Origin: Luidia sarsii
Lineage: Eukaryota; Echinodermata; Asteroidea; Paxillosida; Luidiidae
Reading direction: 5' to 3'
DNA length: 64,000 nucleotides
Assembly (NCBI GenBank): GCA_949987565.1
Contig: OX465104.1
Location: forward strand, 4,927,248-4,991,247
Shown: piece by piece, positions 1-13,603 of the stretch
Layout of the letters: every line of letters begins with the position of its first letter
How positions within the stretch are numbered: the first letter of the stretch is position 1
Made by a program: the position numbers and the translations under genes
Notes under the pieces: model-generated
The model's input: only the letters and a program-made list of their open reading frames with translations
Database searches by the model: none
What the model was told of the DNA's origin: nothing

Positions 1-21
1 GAAAAAGTCATTCAGGATGAC

Positions 22-251
22 CTTTCTCAAAGGCAGAGTGACAAGGACAAAACAGATACATGTACACGAAGGAAAGGGGAAGAGAGTGAATAGGACACTG
101 ATGAGAAACAAAGGACAAAGAGTAAAGCTGGTAGGGTGAGATCAAAGGGAAGGGCAAGGAGTAGGGTAGGGATTAGTGAGAGGAGGGGGAAAGATCAGAT
201 CTTTTAGTCAATTTTAGTCAGTAAGCAGTTTGCAACATTTTTTGTATGTCA
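22..251 (-). mobile_element. Truncated Penelope-like 3' end with 13-bp target-site duplication
   Basis: Carries the 3'-UTR and terminal segment of the 4369-10598 element on the minus strand (CTCAAAGGCAGAGTGACAAGG and the TTGCAAACTGCTTACTGAC end). It is flanked by CATTCAGGATGAC at 9-21 and 252-264. Internal parts of the UTR are deleted. Confidence 0.85.
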
Positions 252-348
252 CATTCAGGATGACAAAACATTTCAAACAAAATTCTTTGAAGTCATACAT
301 AAATGCTACAAACTGCAAATCTCCTAGAATATCCCAAACAATTATCAT

Positions 349-525
349 GATATACAAAAATGTTGCAAACTGGTTACTGACTAAAATTACAAAAATGCAA
401 ATCTCAAAATTTAGTGGGCTCGACGTTTTGATCCTAGCAGGACCTTTCTCTACGGCCTTCTCAAAGGCCTTTGAGAAAGGTCCTGCTAGGATCAAAACGT
501 CAGGCCCACTAAATTTTGAGAAAAG
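349..525. mobile_element. Miniature Penelope hairpin element
   Basis: Roughly 60-nt extension (GATATACAAAAATGTTGCAA...) then two inverted arms from GTGGGCT.GACGTTTTGATC to its complement near 513. Flanked by ATTATCAT at 341-348 and 526-533. It stands only 77 bp from the preceding Penelope insertion. Confidence 0.8.
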
Positions 526-601
526 ATTATCATCCTTAAAAAATTGACCTGCCATTCTATTCATGCCAGACCTTTTGTCTGTCTATAGGTTATATAATTA
601 T

Positions 602-846
602 GGCCCTTTTCCAAAACCCGGGCTCCGGCTTCGTCTCTGTTATCCAAAAGCTGAAAACACAGGTTGGAGTTCTTTGCTGAAGTTGAAGCTTTGGATTCTT
701 TTTTTCTTTCTTTTTTCAAAATGAAGTGTAACATTAAAAAACAAAGCCAAAGGCCTCCCATTTTCATGCCTTGTACTTTAAAATGGATGAAAGAAATGGC
801 GACAAAGCCAGAGCCTGAGCCTAAGCCGGGTTTTGGAAAAGGGCCC
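602..846. mobile_element. Inverted-repeat element (GGCCCTTTTCCAAAAC family)
   Basis: Terminal inverted repeats GGCCCTTTTCCAAAACCCGG and GGTTTTGGAAAAGGGCC, followed inside by complementary GCTCCGGCTT/GAGCCTGAGC segments. Related copies form an inverted pair at 46973-47500. No coding capacity; the open frames across it are not host genes. Confidence 0.75.
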
Positions 847-910
847 AGATTTCTGGTATATATGTATAGCGCCCTCATGCGGTTAGGCTCTTGACTCAAA
901 TGATAATCCA

Positions 911-1119
911 ATAGAGGTTTTTTTCAGTCACATGCTTTTTGCCACTCAGCGTTCAATTCATGTGGATGTGAGCAGAGGGTGCGCACCTTCAAGTCATCAA
1001 ATGTCCAATTTAAATACTCAGATTCGATATTTGCATGCGCTTCCGCGGATTTGGACGCTCCTGCAGACATGCTAATGAGCCTTTGGCGGTCAAGTGACGT
1101 CATGTGAAAAACCTCTATA
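911..1119. mobile_element. Short inverted-repeat element
   Basis: Left end ATAGAGGTTTTTTTCAGTCACATG is complementary to the right end CATGTGAAAAACCTCTAT, about 210 bp overall. A related end motif (GACGTCACGTGAAAAAGATCTA) recurs near 47831. Confidence 0.6.
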
Positions 1120-1124
1120 GGTCA

Positions 1125-4019
<2,895 letters not shown>

Positions 4020-4754
4020 CTGTCGATTATGACAAGATTTTCATAAACAAAACAATAAAAAAATCTGCATTTTTAGAAAGCAGAAGGGAAAGTATCAGAC
4101 AAAATTTAAAATACGTACAGGGTTTACATTCACCCTTACTCATTCAAAATGTTACAAACTATGACGTCCATGATTCTACAAATCTGCAAAATTTAGTTAG
4201 AGGGCCTGCCTGATGTTTTAATCCCAGCAGGGCCTTTAAAGGTCTTTGAGAAGAGTCCTGCTACTTCAGTACTTGGCAATACTTGCTAGGATCGAATTTT
4301 GCAAGTAACGTCAAACGTCAGGTACCGTAAACATCTAATTTGGCAAGATTTTAACAAATAATAATAATTTAAGGTGATATACAAAAATGTTGCAAACTGC
4401 TTACTGACTAAAATTACCAAAATGTAAATCTAAAATTTAGTGGGCCTGACGTTTCGATCCTAGCAGGACCTTTCTCAAAGGCAGAGTGACAAGGACAAAA
4501 CAGATACATGTACACGAAGGAAGGGGGGAGAGTGAATAGGACGCGGATGAGAAACAAAGGACAAAGAGTGAAGCTGGTAGGGAGAGATCAAAGGGAAGGG
4601 CAGGGGGTAGGGTAGGGATTAATGAGAGGAGGGGGAAAGATCAAAGAGAAGGGCAAGGAGTGGGGTAGGGATTAGTGACAATAGGGGGAAAGATCAAAGA
4701 GAAAAGTGTGAAGGACTGAACACAAAAGAAGGATTATCAGAAAGCTGCATGGTG

Positions 4755-7472
4755 TTAGTCATTACCCTCCTGGATGTTGAGACCATGTGGTTGAATAGTC
4801 CGAAGACGCTTCATCCACATTTTCTCACGGCTAAGACGGACAGCATTATTACGGTGACCAAGTGATTCTATGCCCAGTACACTCATATCTGATATCGAAT
4901 GATCAGGGAGATTGAAGTGATACCCAACAGGGGTGTCCATTTTACCAGTTTTGATAGTAGACCTATGGCCATAGATACGTTTTTTGAGGGTGTTTTTGGT
5001 CTCGCCAACATACTGAATATTACAAACTCTACAAGAGATGAGGTATATGATGTTTGAGGTAGTGCACGTGATAGAGCCATAGGTCGTGTGGGTAGTTCCA
5101 GAAGAATGTCCATTGAAAGAGTCTATTTCCTTGACATGTGTCTTGCAAACAATGCATTTCGAGGTACACTTAAATGTACCAAATTTGGTTGGAGGTGAAG
5201 AGTCCAAAGGGGGAACCTCTGCTCGGACAATTAAGTCACGCAGGTTACGGGGGCGCCTGAAAGCCAAAACAGGCGAATTAGGAATGGCTTCAGCCAGACG
5301 ATCCGAAGTGTGGAGAATATGGTGGTTTTCCTTAGTTATCTTCCTGAGAGGAGGAAGAGAGGGGTGGTAGGAAGTAACCAAGGGAACCTTGGGCTTGTCC
5401 TTGGGACCTGGTGGCTTTTGTTTTAGTGCCGAACTTCTGGGAATGGAAAAGACTTTAGCAATGGAGTTCTTCACTTGGCGAGAACTATAGCCTCTGGCAA
5501 CCAAGTTACTGGCCAATACACGTGTATGGCGGCGAAAGTCAGACTCATTGGAACATATACGCCTCAATCTGAGGGCCTGGCTGTAAGCTATACCAGTCTT
5601 ACAGTGTCTAGGGTGACAACTGGAGGAATGGAGATATTGATGAGTGTCGGTGGGCTTAGAATACAAGTCAGTAGTGAGTGTATTGAGGTCTTTCCGGACG
5701 GTGACGTCCAGAAAGTGGGTCTGTTGAAGAGACTGCTCCCATGTGAATTTGATGGTCCTATGGAAGGAATTGATGTGGTCAAAGAAAGCATGCAGGCTGC
5801 TGCCGTCCCTAGTCCAAATGAAGAAAACGTCATCTATGTATCTCCACCAAATCCAGGGACGGCATGGAGCCTCACTGAGCATGCGTTCCTCAAGGTCACC
5901 CATGAAGAGGCATGCAAAGGAAGGAGCCATGCGCGTACCCATGGCAGTGCCATGCACTTGAAGATAGTGCTTGCCAAGAAAGGAGAAATTATTCTTGGCC
6001 AGCACTAACCTCATGAGGGTGGTTATGTCGGAGATGGGTGGAGAAGACTGTTTTCCTTTGGCCAGGGCCGAGGAGCAAGCCTGAATGCCTTCTTCCTGGG
6101 GGATGTTAGTGTACAGAGAGGAAACGTCAATAGTACCAATTATGGCAGTGGCAGGAATTTGATCCTTGATACTTTCCAACTTTCGCAGAAAATCGGGAGT
6201 GTCATGGACGTATGAGGGGATTTGGGGAACCAAGGGTTTGAGAAAAGAGTCAATGAAAAGAGATATGTGTTCCGTAGGTGAACCATTGCCAGAGATGATG
6301 GGTCTGCCTGGGTTGTTGGCCTTGTGAATTTTTGGGAGAAGGTAGAATCTGGCAGTTCTACAATTGATCGGTGATAGAAATCTGTGAGCTTTTTTACTCA
6401 AATGATCACGTGATCGCATGTCATCCAAAACTTCCTGAATTTGCTCTGAAAATTTGCCAGTGGGGTTAGAGTCCAGACATTTGTAATGCTGGGGATTGTT
6501 GAGTTGGCGATTGGCTTCATCAATATATTTTTGGCGATCCATGATTACTACGGCTGACCCTTTATCTGCTGGCTTGATAATGATGTCACCGCGGGAACGT
6601 AAAGTGTTGAGAGCAAGACGTTCTTCCCTAGGGAGATTGTCGTGGGGCTTACGGGTAAGATGAGAGGAGTTGGAAACTTGAGAACTGACTGCTTGCACAT
6701 ACGTTTCAAGGGCTGGAACACGGTTCTTGGGGGGGACCCAGGTGCTTTTTACACGGAAAGGTTCTTCTTTACGGGAGCCAGAATCGATGAAGAACTCAGT
6801 CAGACGAAGTCTGCGGTAATACTCAGTGAGATCTTGACTGAGCATTACTTGGTCAACTTTGGGGGGAGTAGGACAAAAGTTCAAGCCCTTGGAAAGTAAC
6901 GTATGCTCTGCGTCAGTTAGAGAAGAAGAGGAAAGGTTGACAACAGTGTTAGTGGGGGGTAAAGGTGTAGACTGGGGACTGCGTCTGAAGCGGTTGTGTC
7001 TGCGTTGTTTGGCAACAAGGCCACCAATCTTCTTGTTTCTCCTGTCGGTGAGAAGAGAATTGAGGTTAGAGAGACCTTTCTCAATCTCATCACTGAGATC
7101 CTTGTACTGGCTTTCAGAACAGCTGGAGCGTAGTTTTGAGTCCAGATTAGCAATGTCCTGGTGGACAGCCTGAAGGGTGATTTCACATTGCTCAGAGAGG
7201 ACCTTGATGAGCTGAATGGAAGCACTATAAAGAATTTGATTCCATTTTTTCTGTAGGTTGGGGGAGAGTTTTCCAATTTGGGGGGTGTGAGATATCTGTA
7301 AGCCAGTAGGGATCAGGCGAGAGACTGAGAAAAAGTTGTAGTTGTCTTGATGGAAAGTGTACCGAAGAGCCTTTTCTTGCAGTTTCCTAAGTTGAAAGAA
7401 ACAGTTAGGGTTGTTCATGTTAGTAAGAGCAAAAAACAAGAGACAAACACAGAACGCAGACTTACATACCAA
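4755..7472 (-). CDS. Penelope-like reverse transcriptase with GIY-YIG endonuclease, left copy
   Basis: 905 codons, intact. Same architecture as the right copy: N-terminal region, IIKPADKGSAVVIMD near residue 298, palm motif A (GTIDVSSLYTNIP, about 445), motif B (HGTAMGTRMAPSFACLF), YIDD catalytic box near 545, then a Cys/His cluster (CTSKCIVC) and GIY-YIG nuclease (IIYLISC...YVGETKNTLKKRIYGHR, about 807-838). It differs from the right copy at two residues seen directly, Ile for Phe near residue 229 and Ile for Val near 438. The product would prime reverse transcription at a nicked target. The ATG at 7472 gives the longest frame; Met19 is an alternative start. Confidence 0.95.
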   Translation of the reverse strand: MVCKSAFCVCLLFFALTNMNNPNCFFQLRKLQEKALRYTFHQDNYNFFSVSRLIPTGLQISHTPQIGKLSPNLQKKWNQILYSASIQLIKVLSEQCEITLQAVHQDIANLDSKLRSSCSESQYKDLSDEIEKGLSNLNSLLTDRRNKKIGGLVAKQRRHNRFRRSPQSTPLPPTNTVVNLSSSSLTDAEHTLLSKGLNFCPTPPKVDQVMLSQDLTEYYRRLRLTEFFIDSGSRKEEPFRVKSTWVPPKNRVPALETYVQAVSSQVSNSSHLTRKPHDNLPREERLALNTLRSRGDIIIKPADKGSAVVIMDRQKYIDEANRQLNNPQHYKCLDSNPTGKFSEQIQEVLDDMRSRDHLSKKAHRFLSPINCRTARFYLLPKIHKANNPGRPIISGNGSPTEHISLFIDSFLKPLVPQIPSYVHDTPDFLRKLESIKDQIPATAIIGTIDVSSLYTNIPQEEGIQACSSALAKGKQSSPPISDITTLMRLVLAKNNFSFLGKHYLQVHGTAMGTRMAPSFACLFMGDLEERMLSEAPCRPWIWWRYIDDVFFIWTRDGSSLHAFFDHINSFHRTIKFTWEQSLQQTHFLDVTVRKDLNTLTTDLYSKPTDTHQYLHSSSCHPRHCKTGIAYSQALRLRRICSNESDFRRHTRVLASNLVARGYSSRQVKNSIAKVFSIPRSSALKQKPPGPKDKPKVPLVTSYHPSLPPLRKITKENHHILHTSDRLAEAIPNSPVLAFRRPRNLRDLIVRAEVPPLDSSPPTKFGTFKCTSKCIVCKTHVKEIDSFNGHSSGTTHTTYGSITCTTSNIIYLISCRVCNIQYVGETKNTLKKRIYGHRSTIKTGKMDTPVGYHFNLPDHSISDMSVLGIESLGHRNNAVRLSREKMWMKRLRTIQPHGLNIQEGND

Positions 7473-7555
7473 CGGACGGACAGACTTACATACACACGTA
7501 GACAGGTCAGCAAGTTGCTGACCTGTCTACGTGTGTATGTAAGTCTGTCCGTCCG
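7473..7555. other. Palindrome centre between the two reverse transcriptase genes
   Basis: Both halves are complementary through GACAGGTCAGCAA-G-TTGCTGACCTGTC, with a single unpaired base at 7514. No TATA motif is visible. A transcript reading across would fold into one very long double-stranded RNA. Confidence 0.85.
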
Positions 7556-10273
7556 TTGGTATGTAAGTCTGCGTTCTGTGTTTGTCTCTTGTTTTTTGCT
7601 CTTACTAACATGAACAACCCTAACTGTTTCTTTCAACTTAGGAAACTGCAAGAAAAGGCTCTTCGGTACACTTTCCATCAAGACAACTACAACTTTTTCT
7701 CAGTCTCTCGCCTGATCCCTACTGGCTTACAGATATCTCACACCCCCCAAATTGGAAAACTCTCCCCCAACCTACAGAAAAAATGGAATCAAATTCTTTA
7801 TAGTGCTTCCATTCAGCTCATCAAGGTCCTCTCTGAGCAATGTGAAATCACCCTTCAGGCTGTCCACCAGGACATTGCTAATCTGGACTCAAAACTACGC
7901 TCCAGCTGTTCTGAAAGCCAGTACAAGGATCTCAGTGATGAGATTGAGAAAGGTCTCTCTAACCTCAATTCTCTTCTCACCGACAGGAGAAACAAGAAGA
8001 TTGGTGGCCTTGTTGCCAAACAACGCAGACACAACCGCTTCAGACGCAGTCCCCAGTCTACACCTTTACCCCCCACTAACACTGTTGTCAACCTTTCCTC
8101 TTCTTCTCTAACTGACGCAGAGCATACGTTACTTTCCAAGGGCTTGAACTTTTGTCCTACTCCCCCCAAAGTTGACCAAGTAATGCTCAGTCAAGATCTC
8201 ACTGAGTATTACCGCAGACTTCGTCTGACTGAGTTCTTCTTCGATTCTGGCTCCCGTAAAGAAGAACCTTTCCGTGTAAAAAGCACCTGGGTCCCCCCCA
8301 AGAACCGTGTTCCAGCCCTTGAAACGTATGTGCAAGCAGTCAGTTCTCAAGTTTCCAACTCCTCTCATCTTACCCGTAAGCCCCACGACAATCTCCCTAG
8401 GGAAGAACGTCTTGCTCTCAACACTTTACGTTCCCGCGGTGACATCATTATCAAGCCAGCAGATAAAGGGTCAGCCGTAGTAATCATGGATCGCCAAAAA
8501 TATATTGATGAAGCCAATCGCCAACTCAACAATCCCCAGCATTACAAATGTCTGGACTCTAACCCCACTGGCAAATTTTCAGAGCAAATTCAGGAAGTTT
8601 TGGATGACATGCGATCACGTGATCATTTGAGTAAAAAAGCTCACAGATTTCTATCACCGATCAATTGTAGAACTGCCAGATTCTACCTTCTCCCGAAAAT
8701 TCACAAGGCCAACAACCCAGGCAGACCCATCATCTCTGGCAATGGTTCACCTACGGAACACATATCTCTTTTCATTGACTCTTTTCTCAAACCCTTGGTT
8801 CCCCAAATCCCCTCATACGTCCATGACACTCCCGATTTTCTGCGAAAGTTGGAAAGTGTCAAGGATCAAATTCCTGCCACTGCCATAATTGGTACTATTG
8901 ACGTTTCCTCTCTGTACACTAACATCCCCCAGGAAGAAGGCATTCAGGCTTGCTCCTCGGCCCTGGCCAAAGGAAAACAGTCTTCTCCACCCATCTCCGA
9001 CATAACCACCCTCATGAGGTTAGTGCTGGCCAAGAATAATTTCTCCTTTCTTGGCAAGCACTATCTTCAAGTGCATGGCACTGCCATGGGTACGCGCATG
9101 GCTCCTTCCTTTGCATGCCTCTTCATGGGTGACCTTGAGGAACGCATGCTCAGTGAGGCTCCATGCCGTCCCTGGATTTGGTGGAGATACATAGATGACG
9201 TTTTCTTCATTTGGACTAGGGACGGCAGCAGCCTGCATGCTTTCTTTGACCACATCAATTCCTTCCATAGGACCATCAAATTCACATGGGAGCAGTCTCT
9301 TCAACAGACCCACTTTCTGGACGTCACCGTCCGGAAAGACCTCAATACACTCACTACTGACTTGTATTCTAAGCCCACCGACACTCATCAATATCTCCAT
9401 TCCTCCAGTTGTCACCCTAGACACTGTAAGACTGGTATAGCTTACAGCCAGGCCCTCAGATTGAGGCGTATATGTTCCAATGAGTCTGACTTTCGCCGCC
9501 ATACACGTGTATTGGCCAGTAACTTGGTTGCCAGAGGCTATAGTTCTCGCCAAGTGAAGAACTCCATTGCTAAAGTCTTTTCCATTCCCAGAAGTTCGGC
9601 ACTAAAACAAAAGCCACCAGGTCCCAAGGACAAGCCCAAGGTTCCCTTGGTTACTTCCTACCACCCCTCTCTTCCTCCTCTCAGGAAGATAACTAAGGAA
9701 AACCACCATATTCTCCACACTTCGGATCGTCTGGCTGAAGCCATTCCTAATTCGCCTGTTTTGGCTTTCAGGCGCCCCCGTAACCTGCGTGACTTAATTG
9801 TCCGAGCAGAGGTTCCCCCTTTGGACTCTTCACCTCCAACCAAATTTGGTACATTTAAGTGTACCTCGAAATGCATTGTTTGCAAGACACATGTCAAGGA
9901 AATAGACTCTTTCAATGGACATTCTTCTGGAACTACCCACACGACCTATGGCTCTATCACGTGCACTACCTCAAACATCATATACCTCATCTCTTGTAGA
10001 GTTTGTAATATTCAGTATGTTGGCGAGACCAAAAACACCCTCAAAAAACGTATCTATGGCCATAGGTCTACTATCAAAACTGGTAAAATGGACACCCCTG
10101 TTGGGTATCACTTCAATCTCCCTGATCATTCGATATCAGATATGAGTGTACTGGGCATAGAATCACTTGGTCACCGTAATAATGCTGTCCGTCTTAGCCG
10201 TGAGAAAATGTGGATGAAGCGTCTTCGGACTATTCAACCACATGGTCTCAACATCCAGGAGGGTAATGACTAA
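7556..10273 (+). CDS. Penelope-like reverse transcriptase with GIY-YIG endonuclease, right copy
   Basis: Intact 905-codon frame, mirror image of the left copy. The reverse transcriptase core shows YIDDVFF (catalytic aspartates) and the LPKIHK motif typical of Penelope-like elements. The C-terminal endonuclease has the paired IIYLISC and YVGETKNTLKKR motifs with the Arg and Gly expected for GIY-YIG. Penelope-like elements are retroelements related to telomerase reverse transcriptase; those with this nuclease insert at many sites. The two start codons face away from each other across an 83-bp spacer, so any promoter must lie within the spacer or the arms. Confidence 0.95.
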   Translation: MVCKSAFCVCLLFFALTNMNNPNCFFQLRKLQEKALRYTFHQDNYNFFSVSRLIPTGLQISHTPQIGKLSPNLQKKWNQILYSASIQLIKVLSEQCEITLQAVHQDIANLDSKLRSSCSESQYKDLSDEIEKGLSNLNSLLTDRRNKKIGGLVAKQRRHNRFRRSPQSTPLPPTNTVVNLSSSSLTDAEHTLLSKGLNFCPTPPKVDQVMLSQDLTEYYRRLRLTEFFFDSGSRKEEPFRVKSTWVPPKNRVPALETYVQAVSSQVSNSSHLTRKPHDNLPREERLALNTLRSRGDIIIKPADKGSAVVIMDRQKYIDEANRQLNNPQHYKCLDSNPTGKFSEQIQEVLDDMRSRDHLSKKAHRFLSPINCRTARFYLLPKIHKANNPGRPIISGNGSPTEHISLFIDSFLKPLVPQIPSYVHDTPDFLRKLESVKDQIPATAIIGTIDVSSLYTNIPQEEGIQACSSALAKGKQSSPPISDITTLMRLVLAKNNFSFLGKHYLQVHGTAMGTRMAPSFACLFMGDLEERMLSEAPCRPWIWWRYIDDVFFIWTRDGSSLHAFFDHINSFHRTIKFTWEQSLQQTHFLDVTVRKDLNTLTTDLYSKPTDTHQYLHSSSCHPRHCKTGIAYSQALRLRRICSNESDFRRHTRVLASNLVARGYSSRQVKNSIAKVFSIPRSSALKQKPPGPKDKPKVPLVTSYHPSLPPLRKITKENHHILHTSDRLAEAIPNSPVLAFRRPRNLRDLIVRAEVPPLDSSPPTKFGTFKCTSKCIVCKTHVKEIDSFNGHSSGTTHTTYGSITCTTSNIIYLISCRVCNIQYVGETKNTLKKRIYGHRSTIKTGKMDTPVGYHFNLPDHSISDMSVLGIESLGHRNNAVRLSREKMWMKRLRTIQPHGLNIQEGND

Positions 10274-10611
10274 CACCATGCAGCTTTCTGATAATCCTTC
10301 TTTTGTGTTCAGTCCTTCACACTTTTCTCTTTGATCTTTCCCCCTATTGTCACTAATCCCTACCCCACTCCTTGCCCTTCTCTTTGATCTTTCCCCCTCC
10401 TCTCATTAATCCCTACCCTACCCCCTGCCCTTCCCTTTGATCTCTCCCTACCAGCTTCACTCTTTGTCCTTTGTTTCTCATCCGCGTCCTATTCACTCTC
10501 CCCCCTTCCTTCGTGTACATGTATCTGTTTTGTCCTTGTCACTCTGCCTTTGAGAAAGGTCCTGCTAGGATCGAAACGTCAGGCCCACTAAATTTTAGAA
10601 ATAATAATAAT

Positions 10612-12572
10612 AATAACAGGACACACCATAAAAATAAAAAGGTACAACCACTGGCACTTGCCAAGAAATTAGTCTCACAGTCACAGATTTCCCCAAAATC
10701 ATGATTCTGTGACGCGAAAATTGTCTACTTCTTTACATGATTTAACGATGGAGGAATAATCTAAGTGTTTATAACTTGTTTTTGCTCAGTCAGTCAGTGT
10801 CACACTTCCATGGTCAATGGTCATGGTCAGATGAAGCTCAACACTGACTTTCACTAGTCAGTTTCACGTCCAACTCGGTCCAAGTCAACTCGGTCCCAGT
10901 CAGCTTGGTACGAGACCAACTCGGTCTGGGACCAACAGTTTTTTGTGCACAATTTCCCATAGGGACCGAGTTGGTCACGGACCGAGTTGGTCACGGACCG
11001 AGTTGATCACGGACCGAAGTGACTGGGACCAAGGTGGTCACGGACCGAGTTGGTCATATAGGGGACCAGACTGCCAGTTGCGGCGCTGCCGTTTGGATCT
11101 TGCGACTGAACCGGGAGGTTTTCGCCCATTTTGGGGGGGAAATCGACACATTTTCGCCACATGGACAGTTGCACACAGGTGCGTGGTATGTAAACCACAT
11201 TTGCTAGAATAGTAGAAATCTTGGGCCAAATGAAGCAGTATTTTAGGAGTTATGCTGAACCTGCTGATCCCTATGCCACAGCATTAGTGAACGTTACACA
11301 GAAGCCTATGGGAAAAAAGCCTAGTTATCTGTGAGGTTCCGGTCGGGAGAGCAGCGGACGACGTAGAACCCCACAGTTCTGGGGGTAGGCCACAGCCACA
11401 GGGCAACAATATCCGCGGCTTGAGTGAGGCGATCCATTATTCAACACGCTCTCACTTTTTAGACAGTTTGCAGACACATTTATTCATTCATTTTTTTTAA
11501 TATGTTAATACATGGAGACTTGACAATTTTGTGTTTTTCGGGAGTAATTTTATTCATCTTTTCATTCAAGGAGATTATATAATTTCAAACATACAGCTCA
11601 TGTCATGCCAAGCCATAAACTGATGTCAAAGTTCATGTCAAAGTCGAGCGTGTGGCAGATTATAGCGCGCAACTTGCTTTATTCGATCCTGCGCAAATTG
11701 CTGCTGCGCAAATTTTACATGAGCGAAGATAGTGAAAATCGCAAGATCACAGTACACAGTGCGCTAAATTGTCACTCAGTGTTCAGCCTGTCACAGTGTC
11801 ACTAGTGTCAGTGTCACCATGGAGGAAGGAAAATAGTCTGAGTGAGTGAGTGACTGAGTTTTAGTTTCGACATCTTCAAAACACCTAAGGCCATTACATT
11901 ATAAACTTCACCTATCAATACAATCTAACAATCTGAGAAGAAAAGAATTCTGACATTACCGGGCATTTTGACAGACGATTAAATGACTTGCTCGCATGGA
12001 TTTATACGGCTGTTGTCATGTTGTCAAGACTCCAGTAGAAAAATGCAAATAGTATGGTGCCTACTTGGTAATATGCGTGTTTCAGTTTAGAGATGTCTAG
12101 AAGCTAGATGATATAGCACTTTTGACGGTAGAGGGCGCTCATTGCTCAAAGCGCTGATTGGAAGTCATGTAAAATCTGGAAAAGATCATGGAAAGTCACG
12201 GAATGAAAAAAATGATTGGTTAAAACTCATAGTGCCTCTGTAGACTTTTTTTTCTCTTTTTTTCTTTTCTTTTTCGAGCAATTAGTTTCTGAAAAGGTGG
12301 GGGACGTATTAAGTCGTGAACCCCAAACACGACGGGTGGCGCTCTCACCTCCGACCCTTAAAGTTATTAAACTGTAGGTCGCGCTTGTCTTATATACCGA
12401 CTGAATCGAGTGATCTTTTAGCCACGGTTATCGATTTGAAGAAATCTAGTAGTAGCCGAACATAGATCTGCGCATGTGCGACAACCTTCATTTCGAAAAC
12501 GGCCTGGAAAGGTCACGTTTTCAACCGACAGAGGGAGCTCTTCATAATTAACGTGGAAAGCCCCTCAGGCCT
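10612..12572. other. Non-coding stretch right of the Penelope palindrome
   Basis: No convincing exon found. Holds an ACCGAGTTGGTCACGG minisatellite (10855-11062) and otherwise unique A/T-rich sequence. The missing first exon of the ANKRD42-like gene may be hidden in this interval or in 12750-13223, but no ATG-plus-donor could be supported. Confidence 0.4.
10855..11062. repeat. Degenerate 16-17-bp minisatellite
   Basis: Repeats of ACCGAGTTGGTCACGG on one strand with inverted versions (CCAACTCGGTC) at the left end, about ten units, so the array is itself partly self-complementary. Confidence 0.75.
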
Positions 12573-12749
12573 CAACCTCTGCCGAGTATGAATAATGCAT
12601 CAGGTACTGACGTCACTGCAAAACGATCCGTATCCGTACCAGTCCGAATCCAGGGTTGCTCCACAACGCAACACGGAGTGGTACGGTCAGGATACAGGTG
12701 TGCAGTGACGTCAATACCTGATGCGTATTCATTTTTCGGCAGAGAGTTG
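12573..12749. mobile_element. Short inverted-repeat element with CRE-like ends
   Basis: Left arm CAACCTCTGCCGAG...ATGCATCAGGTACTGACGTCACTGCA is complementary to the right arm TGCAGTGACGTCAATACCTGATGCGTATTC...CGGCAGAGAGTTG. The 62-codon frame across it is an artefact of the hairpin. Confidence 0.7.
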
Positions 12750-13223
12750 CTCCAACATACGTTACCTTATAATTGATTGATAAATAAAATTTAAAAAAAA
12801 TCGCCCGGTCCGTGTTTCATTAAAATACATGCATGCGGAAAGTTTGTCTACAATTTTAATTAGATGACACATTCAAATAATCCTATTTTTTCTAAGGACT
12901 GCATTTATTTTGATTAAAAACGTTGTCGGTTTGGATAGCCGACCGTGATCTGCAGTATACACGAACACACGCGCACGCACTCGCACAAAGACCCGCACAT
13001 CCGTACATTGTACGCATTGAATTACTGTAATGTTGTTCACCGGTACGGTCTGTGTTCGTACGGGTGCGTACGCTGTATTGCGGATCATTGCGGACCGAAG
13101 TCATCGCGCCCCGGCCCCTCGCGTATAGGGGAGTATCTGTGGGTGCGTGTGATCTCGCAAGCGTAGGCTATCTTGCATCTCAACCAACAACGTCTTGAAC
13201 CAAGACTACAACGTGGTTAAATC

Positions 13224-13603
13224 TTAAAGGCCCATACAACATTGGGAAGATCGAAAAACATCGATGTCCACAGTTTTACTTCTAATTTACACAGTTTGTA
13301 GATGATCATGATAGAATCCTCGTGTTGAAATCTTACGGCCTGCGATGCTGTATTTCTCGAGAAATCTTCACTCAAACATTGACAAATAGTTTATTACTCG
13401 CGAGTGATAAACTTACACTTACACTACAGTCTACAGAATGGTGGGTGCGTAAACCGTGACGTTTTTGTTTGCCTTTTTTTACTTTCTCAGGTTACCATTT
13501 GAGCTAAAAGCTTCGCAAGATTTCCTTTTAAGAATGTTTAATGGTTTAACCCACAAAGTGTGGCAATCTGTTGACTTTTACCAATGTTGTATAGGGCCTT
13601 TAA
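13224..13603. mobile_element. Inverted-repeat element (TTAAAGGCCC family), uninterrupted copy
   Basis: Ends TTAAAGGCCCATACAACATTGG and CCAATGTTGTATAGGGCCTTTAA form terminal inverted repeats over about 380 bp. A second copy at 29533-30082 carries a Penelope hairpin at the position corresponding to 13536-13549 here, making this the empty site. Confidence 0.85.

Larger units (their letters stand above)
4369..10598. mobile_element. Palindromic double Penelope-like element
   Basis: Two inverted copies of one retroelement meet at a centre near 7514. The arms are collinear without indels: both start codons (7472/7556) and both stop positions (4755/10273) are exactly symmetrical. Only a handful of substitutions separate the arms. 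Outside the ORFs are C/T-rich 3' UTRs with short tandem repeats and the terminal segment GTGGGCCTGACGTTTCGATC. The left end continues 61 bp beyond the symmetrical part (to TTAAGGTGATATAC); the right end stops at AAATTTTAG. AAATAATAATAAT flanks both sides (4356-4368 and 10599-10611). This is low-complexity, but its length equals that of the duplications around the small copies. Confidence 0.92.

Noticed and set aside
5475..6008. 177-codon plus-strand frame and its mirror at 9020-9553
   Set aside because: Shadows of the Penelope reverse transcriptase in another frame, with no recognisable domain.
12588..12776. 62-codon frame
   Set aside because: Lies across an inverted-repeat element; both halves are complementary and have no coding character.
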